Source of the DNA: Anaerolineales bacterium
GTDB lineage: Bacteria; Chloroflexota; Anaerolineae; Anaerolineales; Villigracilaceae
Reading direction: 5' to 3'
Assembly (NCBI GenBank): GCA_020634885.1
Contig: JACKAW010000004.1
Location: 124,001 to 188,000 of the forward strand
Length of the DNA stretch: 64,000 nucleotides
Shown: in pieces, positions 16,832 through 24,637 of the stretch
Layout of the letters: each line of letters opens with the position of its first letter
Position numbering within the stretch: the stretch's first letter is position 1
Notes under the pieces: generated by a model
Told to the model about the DNA's origin: nothing
Databases searched by the model: none
What the model saw: the letters and a program-made list of their open reading frames with translations, nothing else
Program-made: the position numbers and the translations under genes

Positions 16832-17113
16832 ATGACACAATCGGAACAAGATCAGAAGCGAAATAAGATGGTGCAAACCTTGCTTATTGTGATTATCGGG
16901 CAGGTGGGGTGTATTACCCTTGCTGTCATTTTGGCTTCCGTTTTTGGGGGGTTGTGGCTTGATAATCAATTCGGCACGAAACCCACCTTCACGTTGGTGT
17001 TTTTGTTTGCTGGTATACCCATTTCGGTCTTCCTAATGCTGACGCTTTCTAGACGAGCACTGGCTAAGCTAAAGGAAAAATACGAGACCGAAAATTCTAA
17101 TACTTCTGCATAG
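16832..17113 (+). CDS. atpZ: AtpZ/AtpI-family protein, first gene of the Fo operon
   Basis: A 93-residue protein with a charged N-terminus and two hydrophobic helices (about 16-40 and 52-70), FGGLWLDNQFGTKPTFTLVFLFAGIPIS being the typical AtpZ/AtpI hairpin. These proteins help assemble the c-ring or bring Mg/Ca ions to the synthase. The start is read from ATG 16832 because the promoter places the transcript 5' end there; translation would be leaderless. atpB follows after 10 nt. Confidence 0.8.
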   Translation: MTQSEQDQKRNKMVQTLLIVIIGQVGCITLAVILASVFGGLWLDNQFGTKPTFTLVFLFAGIPISVFLMLTLSRRALAKLKEKYETENSNTSA

Positions 17114-17123
17114 GAGGCCGGGC

Positions 17124-18092
17124 TTGGAAACCCAAAAACGTACCCCCTGGCGGCGCTGGATCGTATTGATCTTGATGATTGCGGGCTTTATTCTGGGAGG
17201 GATTTATGCCCCCGTTCAGCCTGAGATCGTCGTTGCCGCTGAAAAGTTGATCGAGGAGCCCATCGTCGAGAATTTCCTTGGTGGACCCCTCTATTTGGTT
17301 AATACGCTTCCCACACTGGCAGTGACACTTGTTCTGCTGATCTTGGTTGCGTTTGCCACAAACCGCTCCATTAAAAAGAGCGCGCAGTCTGACTTGGTGC
17401 CGCAGGGCATTGGTAATTTGATGGAAGCCCTGGTTGAGATGCTGTACAACCTCACCGAAGGTTCTGCTGGTAAATACGCCCGTATGATTTTCCCCTGGTT
17501 TGCAACCATTATGATCTATGTTTTGTTTGCGAACCTGCTCAAGCTGATTCCTGGCTTCGAGTCGATTGGTGTGTTGCACCCTCATGGCGACCATGCGGAA
17601 CATCTTCACAGCGGCTGGTATTTGTACAATGCCGAAATGAGCCATGACTATGTACTGGCGCCATTCTTCCGTGGTATTTCTGTGGATTTGAACTTCACCG
17701 CTGCTCTTGCCATTATTTCTGTGGTGATGATCCAGGTGATCGGTTTCCGCGCACAGGGGCTTGGTTATTTGAGCAAGTTCTTCAATACCCGCCGTATGTT
17801 CAAGGTGCCTTTCTTCGGCGCCATGGACTTTTTGGTCGGTTTGCTGGAACTGATCTCCGAGCTTTCGAAAATCCTTTCGTTCGCTTTCCGTTTGTTCGGT
17901 AATATGTTCGCAGGTATCGTGTTGGTTGCAATTGTGGCAGGTTTGTTGGGTAAAATCTCCATTCTGCCCGCAATGATCATGATGTTCGAATTGTTTGTCG
18001 GTATCATTCAGGCGTTCGTGTTCGGTATGTTGACCATGGTGTTTATGGCACAAGCCACCCAGGGTCACGGTGATGAACACGCTGAACACTAA
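17124..18092 (+). CDS. atpB: F-type ATP synthase subunit a
   Basis: A 322-residue polytopic subunit that forms the proton half-channels against the c-ring. The essential arginine is in SFAFRLFGNMFAG (Arg256); PFFRGISVDLNFTAALAI is the conserved fourth-helix region, and MFELFVGIIQAFVFGMLTMVF the final helix. It starts at TTG 17124 after AGGAGGCCGGGC. A His-rich segment (HPHGDHAEHLHSG, about 152-164) lies between helices and the protein ends GHGDEHAEH. Confidence 0.95.
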   Translation: METQKRTPWRRWIVLILMIAGFILGGIYAPVQPEIVVAAEKLIEEPIVENFLGGPLYLVNTLPTLAVTLVLLILVAFATNRSIKKSAQSDLVPQGIGNLMEALVEMLYNLTEGSAGKYARMIFPWFATIMIYVLFANLLKLIPGFESIGVLHPHGDHAEHLHSGWYLYNAEMSHDYVLAPFFRGISVDLNFTAALAIISVVMIQVIGFRAQGLGYLSKFFNTRRMFKVPFFGAMDFLVGLLELISELSKILSFAFRLFGNMFAGIVLVAIVAGLLGKISILPAMIMMFELFVGIIQAFVFGMLTMVFMAQATQGHGDEHAEH

Positions 18093-18140
18093 AATCAAAA
18101 TTATAAAAATAATTAGGAAACCCCTAAGGAGGCTTGTAAC

Positions 18141-18383
18141 ATGGATGGAACTTCTTTAATTGATGCTATGCGCTTGGTTGGTGCTGGCTTGGCGATGATC
18201 GGCGCTGCTGGCGCTGGTATTGGTATTGGTCTTAGCGTGCAGGGCGCTCTTGGCGGTATGGCTCGCAACCCGGATACCTATGGTAACCTGCTGACGAACA
18301 TGATCCTTGGCATCGCATTCTCCGAAGCGATCGCGATTTACTGTCTGGTGATCGCGTTCCTCATGCTCTTCAAAGTTGTGTAA
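18141..18383 (+). CDS. atpE: F-type ATP synthase subunit c
   Basis: An 80-residue two-helix proteolipid of the rotor ring. Helix 1 is glycine rich (GAAGAGIGIG), the loop is ARNPDTYGN and the ion-binding carboxylate is Glu62 in GIAFSEAIAIY. The Na+-type pattern (Glu followed by Ser/Thr) is absent, so proton coupling is inferred. CTAAGGAGG precedes the ATG at 18141. High-expression spacing with strong ribosome sites matches the high copy number of c. Confidence 0.95.
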   Translation: MDGTSLIDAMRLVGAGLAMIGAAGAGIGIGLSVQGALGGMARNPDTYGNLLTNMILGIAFSEAIAIYCLVIAFLMLFKVV

Positions 18384-18400
18384 TCAAGGAGCATTGAAAC

Positions 18401-19120
18401 ATGGAAGCATTAGGTATTAATCTTGGTCTACTCATTGTCCAGATCATTGCGTTCAGCATTGTTTTTCTCACCTTGAACGCATGGGTTTACAAACCCATGT
18501 TGGACATGATGGACTCTCGCAAAAAGAAAATTTCCCAGGGTTTGGAAGATGCCCGTGTAGCCTCTGAAGCCCGCGCCAACGCTGAAAAAGATGCAGCCAA
18601 GATCATTGCAGATGCTCAGGCTGAAGCTGGCAAGGTTGTTCGCGAAGCCACCGAACGCGCTGAAGTAGCCGCCAAGGATGTACGCTCTGCGGCTGAAGGT
18701 GAAGCTGCCAAGGCTCGTGATGCTGCTCTTGCTGAAACTGAACTCGAACGCGGTCGCATCCTTGGTGATCTCCGCGGTCAGGTTGCAGCCCTGGCCATTG
18801 CTGCCGCTAACAAGTTGGTGGGCGAAGCTCTGGACGAAAAGAAACAGCACGCTTTGCTTGATGAATTCTTTTCTGGCGTAAAGTCTGGCAAGGTGGTTGT
18901 GGTGGGTGAAGAACTCAAGGGTGAAACTGCTGTGGTGACCAGTGCTCTTCCTCTTTCCAAGGATGAAGAAGCTGCTGTGAAGAAGAGTGTTTCTGCCAAG
19001 GATTTCTCTTTCAAAGTAGACCCTGCCATTCTTGGCGGTCTGGTCATCAAAGTTGACGAGAAGGTGCTCGACGCTTCCGTCGCTGGCAGACTCGAAGGTA
19101 TTCGCTCTGCACTTAAGTAA
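18401..19120 (+). CDS. atpF: ATP synthase b subunit fused to a delta-subunit C-terminal domain
   Basis: A 239-residue stator protein. Residues 1-160 are a standard b subunit: one N-terminal helix (LGLLIVQIIAFSIVFLTLNAWVY), then a long Ala/Glu/Lys-rich coiled coil. Residues about 165-239 look like the C-terminal domain of delta (AVVTSALPLSKDEEAAVKK, then KVDPAILGGLVIKVDEKVLDASVAGRLEGIR). The N-terminal six-helix domain of delta, which contacts the alpha subunit, is missing. Fused b-delta proteins are known (mycobacteria) but are about 445 residues and contain the whole delta. A strong terminator follows, and no F1 genes are nearby. Confidence 0.85.
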   Translation: MEALGINLGLLIVQIIAFSIVFLTLNAWVYKPMLDMMDSRKKKISQGLEDARVASEARANAEKDAAKIIADAQAEAGKVVREATERAEVAAKDVRSAAEGEAAKARDAALAETELERGRILGDLRGQVAALAIAAANKLVGEALDEKKQHALLDEFFSGVKSGKVVVVGEELKGETAVVTSALPLSKDEEAAVKKSVSAKDFSFKVDPAILGGLVIKVDEKVLDASVAGRLEGIRSALK

Positions 19121-19137
19121 GATGGAATGATACGAAA

Positions 19138-19170
19138 AAGGCTTTGGTAAAATTACCAAAGCCTTTTTTT
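19138..19170 (+). terminator. Strong intrinsic terminator of the Fo operon
   Basis: AAGGCTTTGGTAA (19138-19150) pairs perfectly with 19153-19165 and runs into seven T residues. It separates the Fo genes from murE. Confidence 0.95.
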
Positions 19171-19198
19171 GTTTAATTCAATGGAGTAAATAACAACC

Positions 19199-20770
19199 AT
19201 GCTGCTCAAAGAACTATTTGTCGATTTTCCACTTTTCTCCCCTGAAAATATTCCGGATGTTGAAATAAATAACATCGTTATTGACAGCCGCGCAATCAAG
19301 CAGGGAGACCTGTTCGTCGCCATGCAAGGTAGGGACTTGGATGGACATGCTTACATACAAAAGGCGATCGATAATGGGGCGGCTGCAATTATTGGGGATA
19401 AAGATTTGGATGGTTTGGCTGTTCCGTACGTAAAATTGGAAAATACGCGTCATGCTTTAACCTGGCTTGCTGCTGCGTTTCATGGCTTTCCTGCCCGTAA
19501 GTTGACCGTCATCGGCGTAACAGGCACAGATGGCAAAACCACCACCAGTAATCTTCTTTACAAGATTCTGGTTCAGGCGGGTATCAAAGCGGGGATGATC
19601 TCAACCGTCAATGCGGTAATTGGCAACGAAATTCTTGATACTGGCTTTCACGTCACCACACCCGATGCACACGACGTACAACGATACCTTGCAAGGATGG
19701 TTTCGTCAGGGTTGACACATGTCGTTTTAGAGACCACGTCTCATGGTTGGTCTCAGCATCGTGTAGACGCATGTGAATTTGATATTGCAGTTGTTACCAA
19801 CATCACGCATGAGCACATGGACGAACATGGCGGCTATGAAAATTACCGCGCCGCAAAAGCGAGGCTGTTTGAAAGCCTTGAGTGGACGCGTACCAAACCT
19901 CAAGGGAATCCGCGTTTGGGTGTAATCAATTTTGATGATAAAAAATCTTTTGAATTTCTGGATAAATTTATTAAAACAAACAAGATCAATTATGGGCTTG
20001 GGGAGGGAAGTGATGTCCGTGGAATGAATATAGACTATAGCCCTTCGGGTATTAAATTTACAGCCGTTTCCAGGAATTTTCGTGTAGCTGTGAGCAGCAA
20101 CTTGGTTGGGTCGTATAACGTTTCGAATTGCCTGGCGGCTTTGAGCGCCGCAGTTCATGGGCTGGGAATTAATCCACAGGTGGCGGCACAGGGACTAGCC
20201 TCACTTGAAGGAATTCCCGGGCGAATGGAACGGATAGACATGGGGCAGAACTTTACCGCTATTGTTGATTTTGCTCATACCCCCAACGCCCTGAAATCAG
20301 CTTTGGAGGCGGGTAGAACAATGACGCAGGGACGGGTTCTCTGTGTGTTTGGTTCAGCGGGACTGCGCGATAAGGAAAAGCGCCGTATGATGGCAGAAAC
20401 TTCTGCCGAGTTGGCAGATATAACTGTGCTGACTGCCGAAGATCCGCGCATAGAATCGTTGGATGGAATACTTGAAGAGATGGCAGCGGGGGCAATATCC
20501 AAAAATGGGCGTGAGGGAGAGACATTTTGGCGTGTGCCCGATCGTGGCGAAGCCATTAAGTTTGCACTTCGTCTGGCAAAAGAAGGCGATATTGTCCTTT
20601 CTTGTGGTAAAGGGCATGAACAATCCATGTGCTTTGGAAAGACGGAGTTCTTATGGGACGATCGAATTGCAATGCGTGCTGCACTTGCTGAATTCCTTGG
20701 CGTAGCGGGTCCGAAAATGCCATACCTGCCATCGCAAGATAAACCAGAGAAAGAGTGGCTAAAGGGATGA
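19199..20770 (+). CDS. murE: UDP-N-acetylmuramyl peptide ligase MurE
   Basis: A 523-residue cytoplasmic Mur ligase adding the third amino acid of the peptidoglycan stem. Seen in order: N-terminal uridine-binding domain (VIDSRAIKQGDLFVAMQG), P-loop VTGTDGKTTT (107-116), Lys220 in YRAAKARLF (the carbamylated Mg-binding lysine), and the C-terminal domain GRMERID, DFAHTPNAL, FGSAGLRDKEKR. The amino acid selecting motif reads EDPR at 414-417, where E. coli has DNPR for meso-diaminopimelate. EDPR is neither this nor the Lys-type motif, so the residue added (ornithine, lysine or DAP) is open. GGAG precedes the ATG. The stop overlaps the next start. Confidence 0.9.
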   Translation: MLLKELFVDFPLFSPENIPDVEINNIVIDSRAIKQGDLFVAMQGRDLDGHAYIQKAIDNGAAAIIGDKDLDGLAVPYVKLENTRHALTWLAAAFHGFPARKLTVIGVTGTDGKTTTSNLLYKILVQAGIKAGMISTVNAVIGNEILDTGFHVTTPDAHDVQRYLARMVSSGLTHVVLETTSHGWSQHRVDACEFDIAVVTNITHEHMDEHGGYENYRAAKARLFESLEWTRTKPQGNPRLGVINFDDKKSFEFLDKFIKTNKINYGLGEGSDVRGMNIDYSPSGIKFTAVSRNFRVAVSSNLVGSYNVSNCLAALSAAVHGLGINPQVAAQGLASLEGIPGRMERIDMGQNFTAIVDFAHTPNALKSALEAGRTMTQGRVLCVFGSAGLRDKEKRRMMAETSAELADITVLTAEDPRIESLDGILEEMAAGAISKNGREGETFWRVPDRGEAIKFALRLAKEGDIVLSCGKGHEQSMCFGKTEFLWDDRIAMRAALAEFLGVAGPKMPYLPSQDKPEKEWLKG

Positions 20771-21228
20771 TCCACTATCTTTTACGTGAGCAAATTATCC
20801 CTCGCAGTTTGGATGAAGTGTGGGCTTTTTTCTGCGCCCCTGCAAATCTAAACGTTATCACTCCGCCAGATATGAATTTTGAGATCATTAAGGGCGGTGA
20901 CTCTGAAATGTATGAAGGACAAATGATCGAGTATCGGGTGGAGTTTGTGCGTGGGCTTCGCTCTCTTTGGCTTACGGAGATCACCCATGTTCGCGAAAAC
21001 GCATTTTTTGTAGACGAGCAGCGTGTGGGTCCCTACAGGTTTTGGCATCATGAACATAAATTTGAATCTGTTCATGATGGAGTGAAAATGACCGATTTGG
21101 TGACCTATGTAATGCCGTTTGGTATTCTTGGCGATATGGTTCATGCCGCCTGGGTTGGGCGAAGATTGCAATATATTTTTGATTTTCGATATGAAAAGAT
21201 AGATCAACTTTTTGGGAGCGCATCATGA
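20767..21228 (+). CDS. SRPBCC (START-like) ligand-binding protein
   Basis: A 153-residue protein of the SRPBCC fold: IHYLLREQIIPRSLDEVWAFFCAPANLNVITPP at the N-terminus is the classic polyketide-cyclase/SRPBCC opening, followed by FRYE-type closing strand. Related proteins (often called cell-division inhibitor-like) bind hydrophobic ligands; function here is unknown. ATG at 20767 overlaps the murE stop (ATGA), and its own stop overlaps the acetyltransferase start, so all three are translationally coupled. Confidence 0.7.
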   Translation: MIHYLLREQIIPRSLDEVWAFFCAPANLNVITPPDMNFEIIKGGDSEMYEGQMIEYRVEFVRGLRSLWLTEITHVRENAFFVDEQRVGPYRFWHHEHKFESVHDGVKMTDLVTYVMPFGILGDMVHAAWVGRRLQYIFDFRYEKIDQLFGSAS

Positions 21229-21827
21229 CAGAATGGATAAAACGGATCACTTTGCAGGGAAATTATGTCCGCCTTGAGCCAATGGGTGAACAGCACATTG
21301 CCGGGTTGACAGAAATAGGAATGGGACAGGATTTCTGGAACTTCATGCTTTATGGTGAAATTAATACCGAAGCTGATATGCGTAATTGGGTTTCGGATAT
21401 TTTGGAGCGGGAGAAAAAGGGGGGCGACCTGCCTTTTGTGGTCATTCATTTGGAATCTGGCAGGGTGGCAGGGGCAACACGGTATTTGAATATAATGCCA
21501 AACGATCGTGGTTTGGAAGTTGGCGGAACCTGGTACGGAACTGATTTTCAGCGTACGGCTGTGAACACTGAATGTAAATACTTGTTATTAACACATGCCT
21601 TCGAGGTTTTGAAAGCCATCCGTGTTCAGATCAAAACGGATTTGTTGAATGTTCGTTCACAAGCTGCCATTGAACGCATTGGCGCTGTAAAGGAAGGTGT
21701 CCTTCGAAACCATATGGTCGCTCCGGGCGGGCGCATACGACATTCGGTTTATTATTCGATAATAGATTCTGAATGGGCAACAGTAAAAACAAATTTGGAA
21801 AATATGCTTGAAAAATACAAGAAATGA
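21225..21827 (+). CDS. GNAT-family N-acetyltransferase (RimJ/RimL-like)
   Basis: A 200-residue cytoplasmic acetyltransferase. GNYVRLEPMGEQHIAGL at the start, EVGGTWYGTDFQRTAVNTECKYLLLTHAFEVL in the acetyl-CoA region and RVQIKTDLLNVRSQAAIERIGAVKEGVLRNHM near the end fit the RimJ/RimL group, which acetylate protein N-termini, amino acids or small amines. The substrate is unknown. It overlaps the previous stop by 4 nt (ATGA) and ends the murE operon facing the convergent ctlX gene. Confidence 0.8.
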   Translation: MTEWIKRITLQGNYVRLEPMGEQHIAGLTEIGMGQDFWNFMLYGEINTEADMRNWVSDILEREKKGGDLPFVVIHLESGRVAGATRYLNIMPNDRGLEVGGTWYGTDFQRTAVNTECKYLLLTHAFEVLKAIRVQIKTDLLNVRSQAAIERIGAVKEGVLRNHMVAPGGRIRHSVYYSIIDSEWATVKTNLENMLEKYKK

Positions 21828-21887
21828 TTTCCTGCCAGATAAAACCAGTGTTGAGTCAATGGGGTTGCATTGGGAGTAAATCGTTTT

Positions 21888-22817
21888 TTATCGTGAAGTC
21901 AAGTGAATGCCTGCTATCATGCAGCGTACCGATCCGCCTGCCAGTTCAATGGTAGGAATGTGTAATGGCAGTAATTTCGCGCTTTTTTCAATTACCTTAA
22001 TTTGGTCTTTGGTAAGCGCTTTTGCCGCCCGTTCTGAGAGTGCCAGCACCCGATATTTTGTTCCGGTTAATTCAAGGGCGTTGCCTGCGTATTCATTGAC
22101 TTGTTCCCGGCTCAGATTGATGACCATCCGTCCGCTGGCTGTGAGGCGGTCTTCGATCTCCTGGCGACGGGCTGAATTGGCGACAACGTCGAGACAAATG
22201 ATTGCGTACTCTGTGGCGATGCTCATAATAACATTGGTATGATAGATCGGTCTGCCGTTGTGGTCGGTGGTGTCGAAAGCCATCGGCTCATACCCAAATG
22301 TGGTGCAGAAGCGCTCCAGAATGATCGGGTCGGCGCGATTGGAACGCCCTACATAGGCAACCCGCTCAAGGTGATCAAATACCATGGCTCCTGTTCCTTC
22401 AAGAAACAGGTTGTCGTATTCCAAGCCAGAATAATCCACCACTTCCTGCACACGATAGACAGACTTAAGCATTTCGATCACATCATGACGGCGTTCCCGC
22501 CTGCGGCTTGGGGCGTACATGGGGTAGAGCGCTACACGCCCGCCGTGGTGAGTGGAAAACCAGTTATTAGGAAATACTGAGTCGGGAGTTTCGCGATCTC
22601 CGTAATCTTCAAAAACATGGATATTCACGCCTTCATTTGTCAGGTTTTCAACAGCCTTGTCAAATTCATTGAGTGCCTGCGCCGAAATTACATCTGGCAA
22701 CAGGTCTGTATGAACGGATTGAAAAGCATTATCTGCCGCAGTTTCAATGTTTGACGTGAAGCGGTGCGGGCGGATCATAATACCGGCTGTGGGGGACTGG
22801 ACATGTTGGTAGTTCAT
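21888..22817 (-). CDS. ctlX: CtlX-like pentein hydrolase (amidinotransferase/arginine deiminase fold)
   Basis: A 309-residue protein of the pentein superfamily. SVFPNNWFSTHHGG is the hallmark of the CtlX group (citrulline-utilisation hydrolase, COG4874), with the catalytic His in GRPIYHTNVIMSI and the nucleophile Cys in ELAGGSVRCMIAGIHL at the C-terminus. The family acts on guanidino or ureido groups such as citrulline or dimethylarginine; the substrate here is inferred. The start is ATG 22815-22817, with GGAG 9 nt upstream; a longer in-frame start lacks a ribosome site. It stands alone, convergent with the murE operon. Confidence 0.75.
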   Translation of the reverse strand: MNYQHVQSPTAGIMIRPHRFTSNIETAADNAFQSVHTDLLPDVISAQALNEFDKAVENLTNEGVNIHVFEDYGDRETPDSVFPNNWFSTHHGGRVALYPMYAPSRRRERRHDVIEMLKSVYRVQEVVDYSGLEYDNLFLEGTGAMVFDHLERVAYVGRSNRADPIILERFCTTFGYEPMAFDTTDHNGRPIYHTNVIMSIATEYAIICLDVVANSARRQEIEDRLTASGRMVINLSREQVNEYAGNALELTGTKYRVLALSERAAKALTKDQIKVIEKSAKLLPLHIPTIELAGGSVRCMIAGIHLTSR

Positions 22818-22879
22818 GAAAGCTCCATGAGTTAATGTGTTTTGCGATTGTAACAAAAAAATACATCTATATAAACACA

Positions 22880-22904
22880 TAGGTCACGCACGAAGCGTGA
22901 CCTA
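22880..22904. terminator. 10-bp perfect hairpin downstream of prfC
   Basis: TAGGTCACGC (22880-22889) pairs with GCGTGACCTA (22895-22904) around ACGAA, 33 nt after the prfC stop on the minus strand. No U-run; probably a transcript end or repeat element. Confidence 0.45.
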
Positions 22905-22936
22905 CAATAGGGTTCCTCAAAATAAAGGTGAGCGTA

Positions 22937-24538
22937 TTACAACTCGCTTATTTCAACAAATTTAAGGTTTGGGTTCTTCTCGGAATAATATTTGAGCAGG
23001 AACGGGGTTTGAAAGAGCATTGCCCAGGCATTGTTCGAATCGCGGGCGAGGATGGCATCGCCGCGATTGGCGAGATTTTCAATGTCACTGTCTTCGCCGA
23101 TAACCCATCGTAAATGAGAGTGATTTAAACGCTCTAATTCTGTCTTGACGTTATATTCCGATTCGAGGCGGGCTTGCACGACATCGAACTGCAATTGCCC
23201 CACTACGGCGAGGATCGGTTCGCGTTTGAAGGCGTTTACGTTGTAAAGGATCTGGACCGCGCCTTCGCTTTCAAGTTGACCAAGACCTTTGGCAAACTGC
23301 TTCTGCTTGCTTACATCCACATTTCTCAGCAGGGCAAAATGCTCGGGTTGAAACCGAGGGATCGGCGCGAATTGAACCGCTTTTCCGGTGCAGAGGGTAT
23401 CTCCGATGGAGAATATCCCATTGTTGGGTAATCCCAATACATCCCCGGGGTAGGCTTCCTCAATGATCTCGCGCTCGTTGGCAAAGGCTTTGTATGGGCG
23501 GAGTAGTTTGAGCATCTTGCCGCTCGGGGTGTGGAGCAGATCCATGCCGCGTTCAAACTTGCCCGAGCAAATGCGCAGGAAGGCGACGCTGTCGCGGTGC
23601 TTGGGGTTCATATTGGCTTGAATTTTGAAAATGAAGCCTGTGAATTCCGCATCTTCCGGCGTGACCAGTCCTGTATCGGTTGCGTACGGCTGCGGAGGCG
23701 GTGCGAACTGAATGAATGAATCAAGGAACATGCGCACGCCAAAATTGGTGAGAGCGCTTCCAAAGAAGACCGGCGTTTGTTTTTCTCTCAAAACGGCTTC
23801 GTGGTTGAATGTGCCGCCTGCTTCGTCTAGTAATTCGATGCTTTCTTTGAGGTGCGCTGTTTTCTCAGCCGAGAGCAAACCTTGCTTTTCCAGGTCGTCC
23901 ACTCGAACAAAAACTTCAGGCGCGATTTTTTCGTTGCGTTCGGTTCGTTCATACAGATAAACGCCGTCATCTGCGCGGTCGTACACACCGACAAATTGTG
24001 GTCCGTCGCCGATGGGCCAGTTCATGGGAACCGGTTCCATGCCAAGGACTTTACGAATTTCATCCAGCAGATCCAGCGGGTCACGGGCGGGGCGATCCAT
24101 TTTATTGATGAATGTGAAGATAGGGATACCACGCTTGCGGCAGACTTCAAAGAGCTTCAAGGTTTGCGGTTCGATACCTTTGGCTCCATCAATGACCATC
24201 ACGGCGCAATCCACAGCAGAGAGGGTGCGGTAGGTATCTTCGGAGAAATCTTGATGCCCGGGGGTGTCGAGCAGGTTGATGATATGCCCTTTGTACGGAA
24301 ATTGCAGCACAGTGGAGGTGATGGAAATTCCGCGTTCGCGTTCCATCTCCATCCAGTCTGAGGTAGTGGCGCGTTGATTTTTTCTCGCGCGCACGTTCCC
24401 TGCCAATTCGATCGCATTCCCGTAGAGTAGGAGTTTTTCTGTGAGGGTTGTTTTACCTGCATCGGGATGTGAGATTACCGCAAAGGTTCGGCGTGCCGTG
24501 ATGGGAGATTTGGGTTCAGTAAATGGTTCGTTTGACAT
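22937..24538 (-). CDS. prfC: Peptide chain release factor 3
   Basis: A 533-residue translational GTPase that recycles RF1/RF2 from the ribosome. G1 is ISHPDAGKTTLTEKL, the switch region carries ERERGISITSTVLQF, G3 is DTPGHQDFSEDT and G4 INKMDR. The RF3-specific insertion and ending (VGQLQFDVVQARLESEYNVK) distinguish it from EF-G. Full family length. It lies between ctlX and the pnp terminator and appears monocistronic. Confidence 0.95.
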   Translation of the reverse strand: MSNEPFTEPKSPITARRTFAVISHPDAGKTTLTEKLLLYGNAIELAGNVRARKNQRATTSDWMEMERERGISITSTVLQFPYKGHIINLLDTPGHQDFSEDTYRTLSAVDCAVMVIDGAKGIEPQTLKLFEVCRKRGIPIFTFINKMDRPARDPLDLLDEIRKVLGMEPVPMNWPIGDGPQFVGVYDRADDGVYLYERTERNEKIAPEVFVRVDDLEKQGLLSAEKTAHLKESIELLDEAGGTFNHEAVLREKQTPVFFGSALTNFGVRMFLDSFIQFAPPPQPYATDTGLVTPEDAEFTGFIFKIQANMNPKHRDSVAFLRICSGKFERGMDLLHTPSGKMLKLLRPYKAFANEREIIEEAYPGDVLGLPNNGIFSIGDTLCTGKAVQFAPIPRFQPEHFALLRNVDVSKQKQFAKGLGQLESEGAVQILYNVNAFKREPILAVVGQLQFDVVQARLESEYNVKTELERLNHSHLRWVIGEDSDIENLANRGDAILARDSNNAWAMLFQTPFLLKYYSEKNPNLKFVEISEL

Positions 24539-24589
24539 AATTCACTTGAGGCTTTTTGGGCTTGGTTCCAAAAGAGCAATAATTGCGAC

Positions 24590-24625
24590 AAAAAGACTTC
24601 CGAAGTCGGTCTGACTTCGGAAGTC
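24590..24625 (-). terminator. Rho-independent terminator of pnp
   Basis: GACTTCCGAAGTC (24595-24607) pairs perfectly with GACTTCGGAAGTC (24613-24625), and the minus-strand transcript then reads CTTTTTG. It lies 13 nt after the pnp stop. Confidence 0.9.
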
Positions 24626-24637
24626 GGGTTTCTTCAC

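Noticed and set aside
18141..18383. Sodium-type c subunit
   Set aside because: The residue after Glu62 is Ala, not the Ser/Thr expected for Na+ binding.
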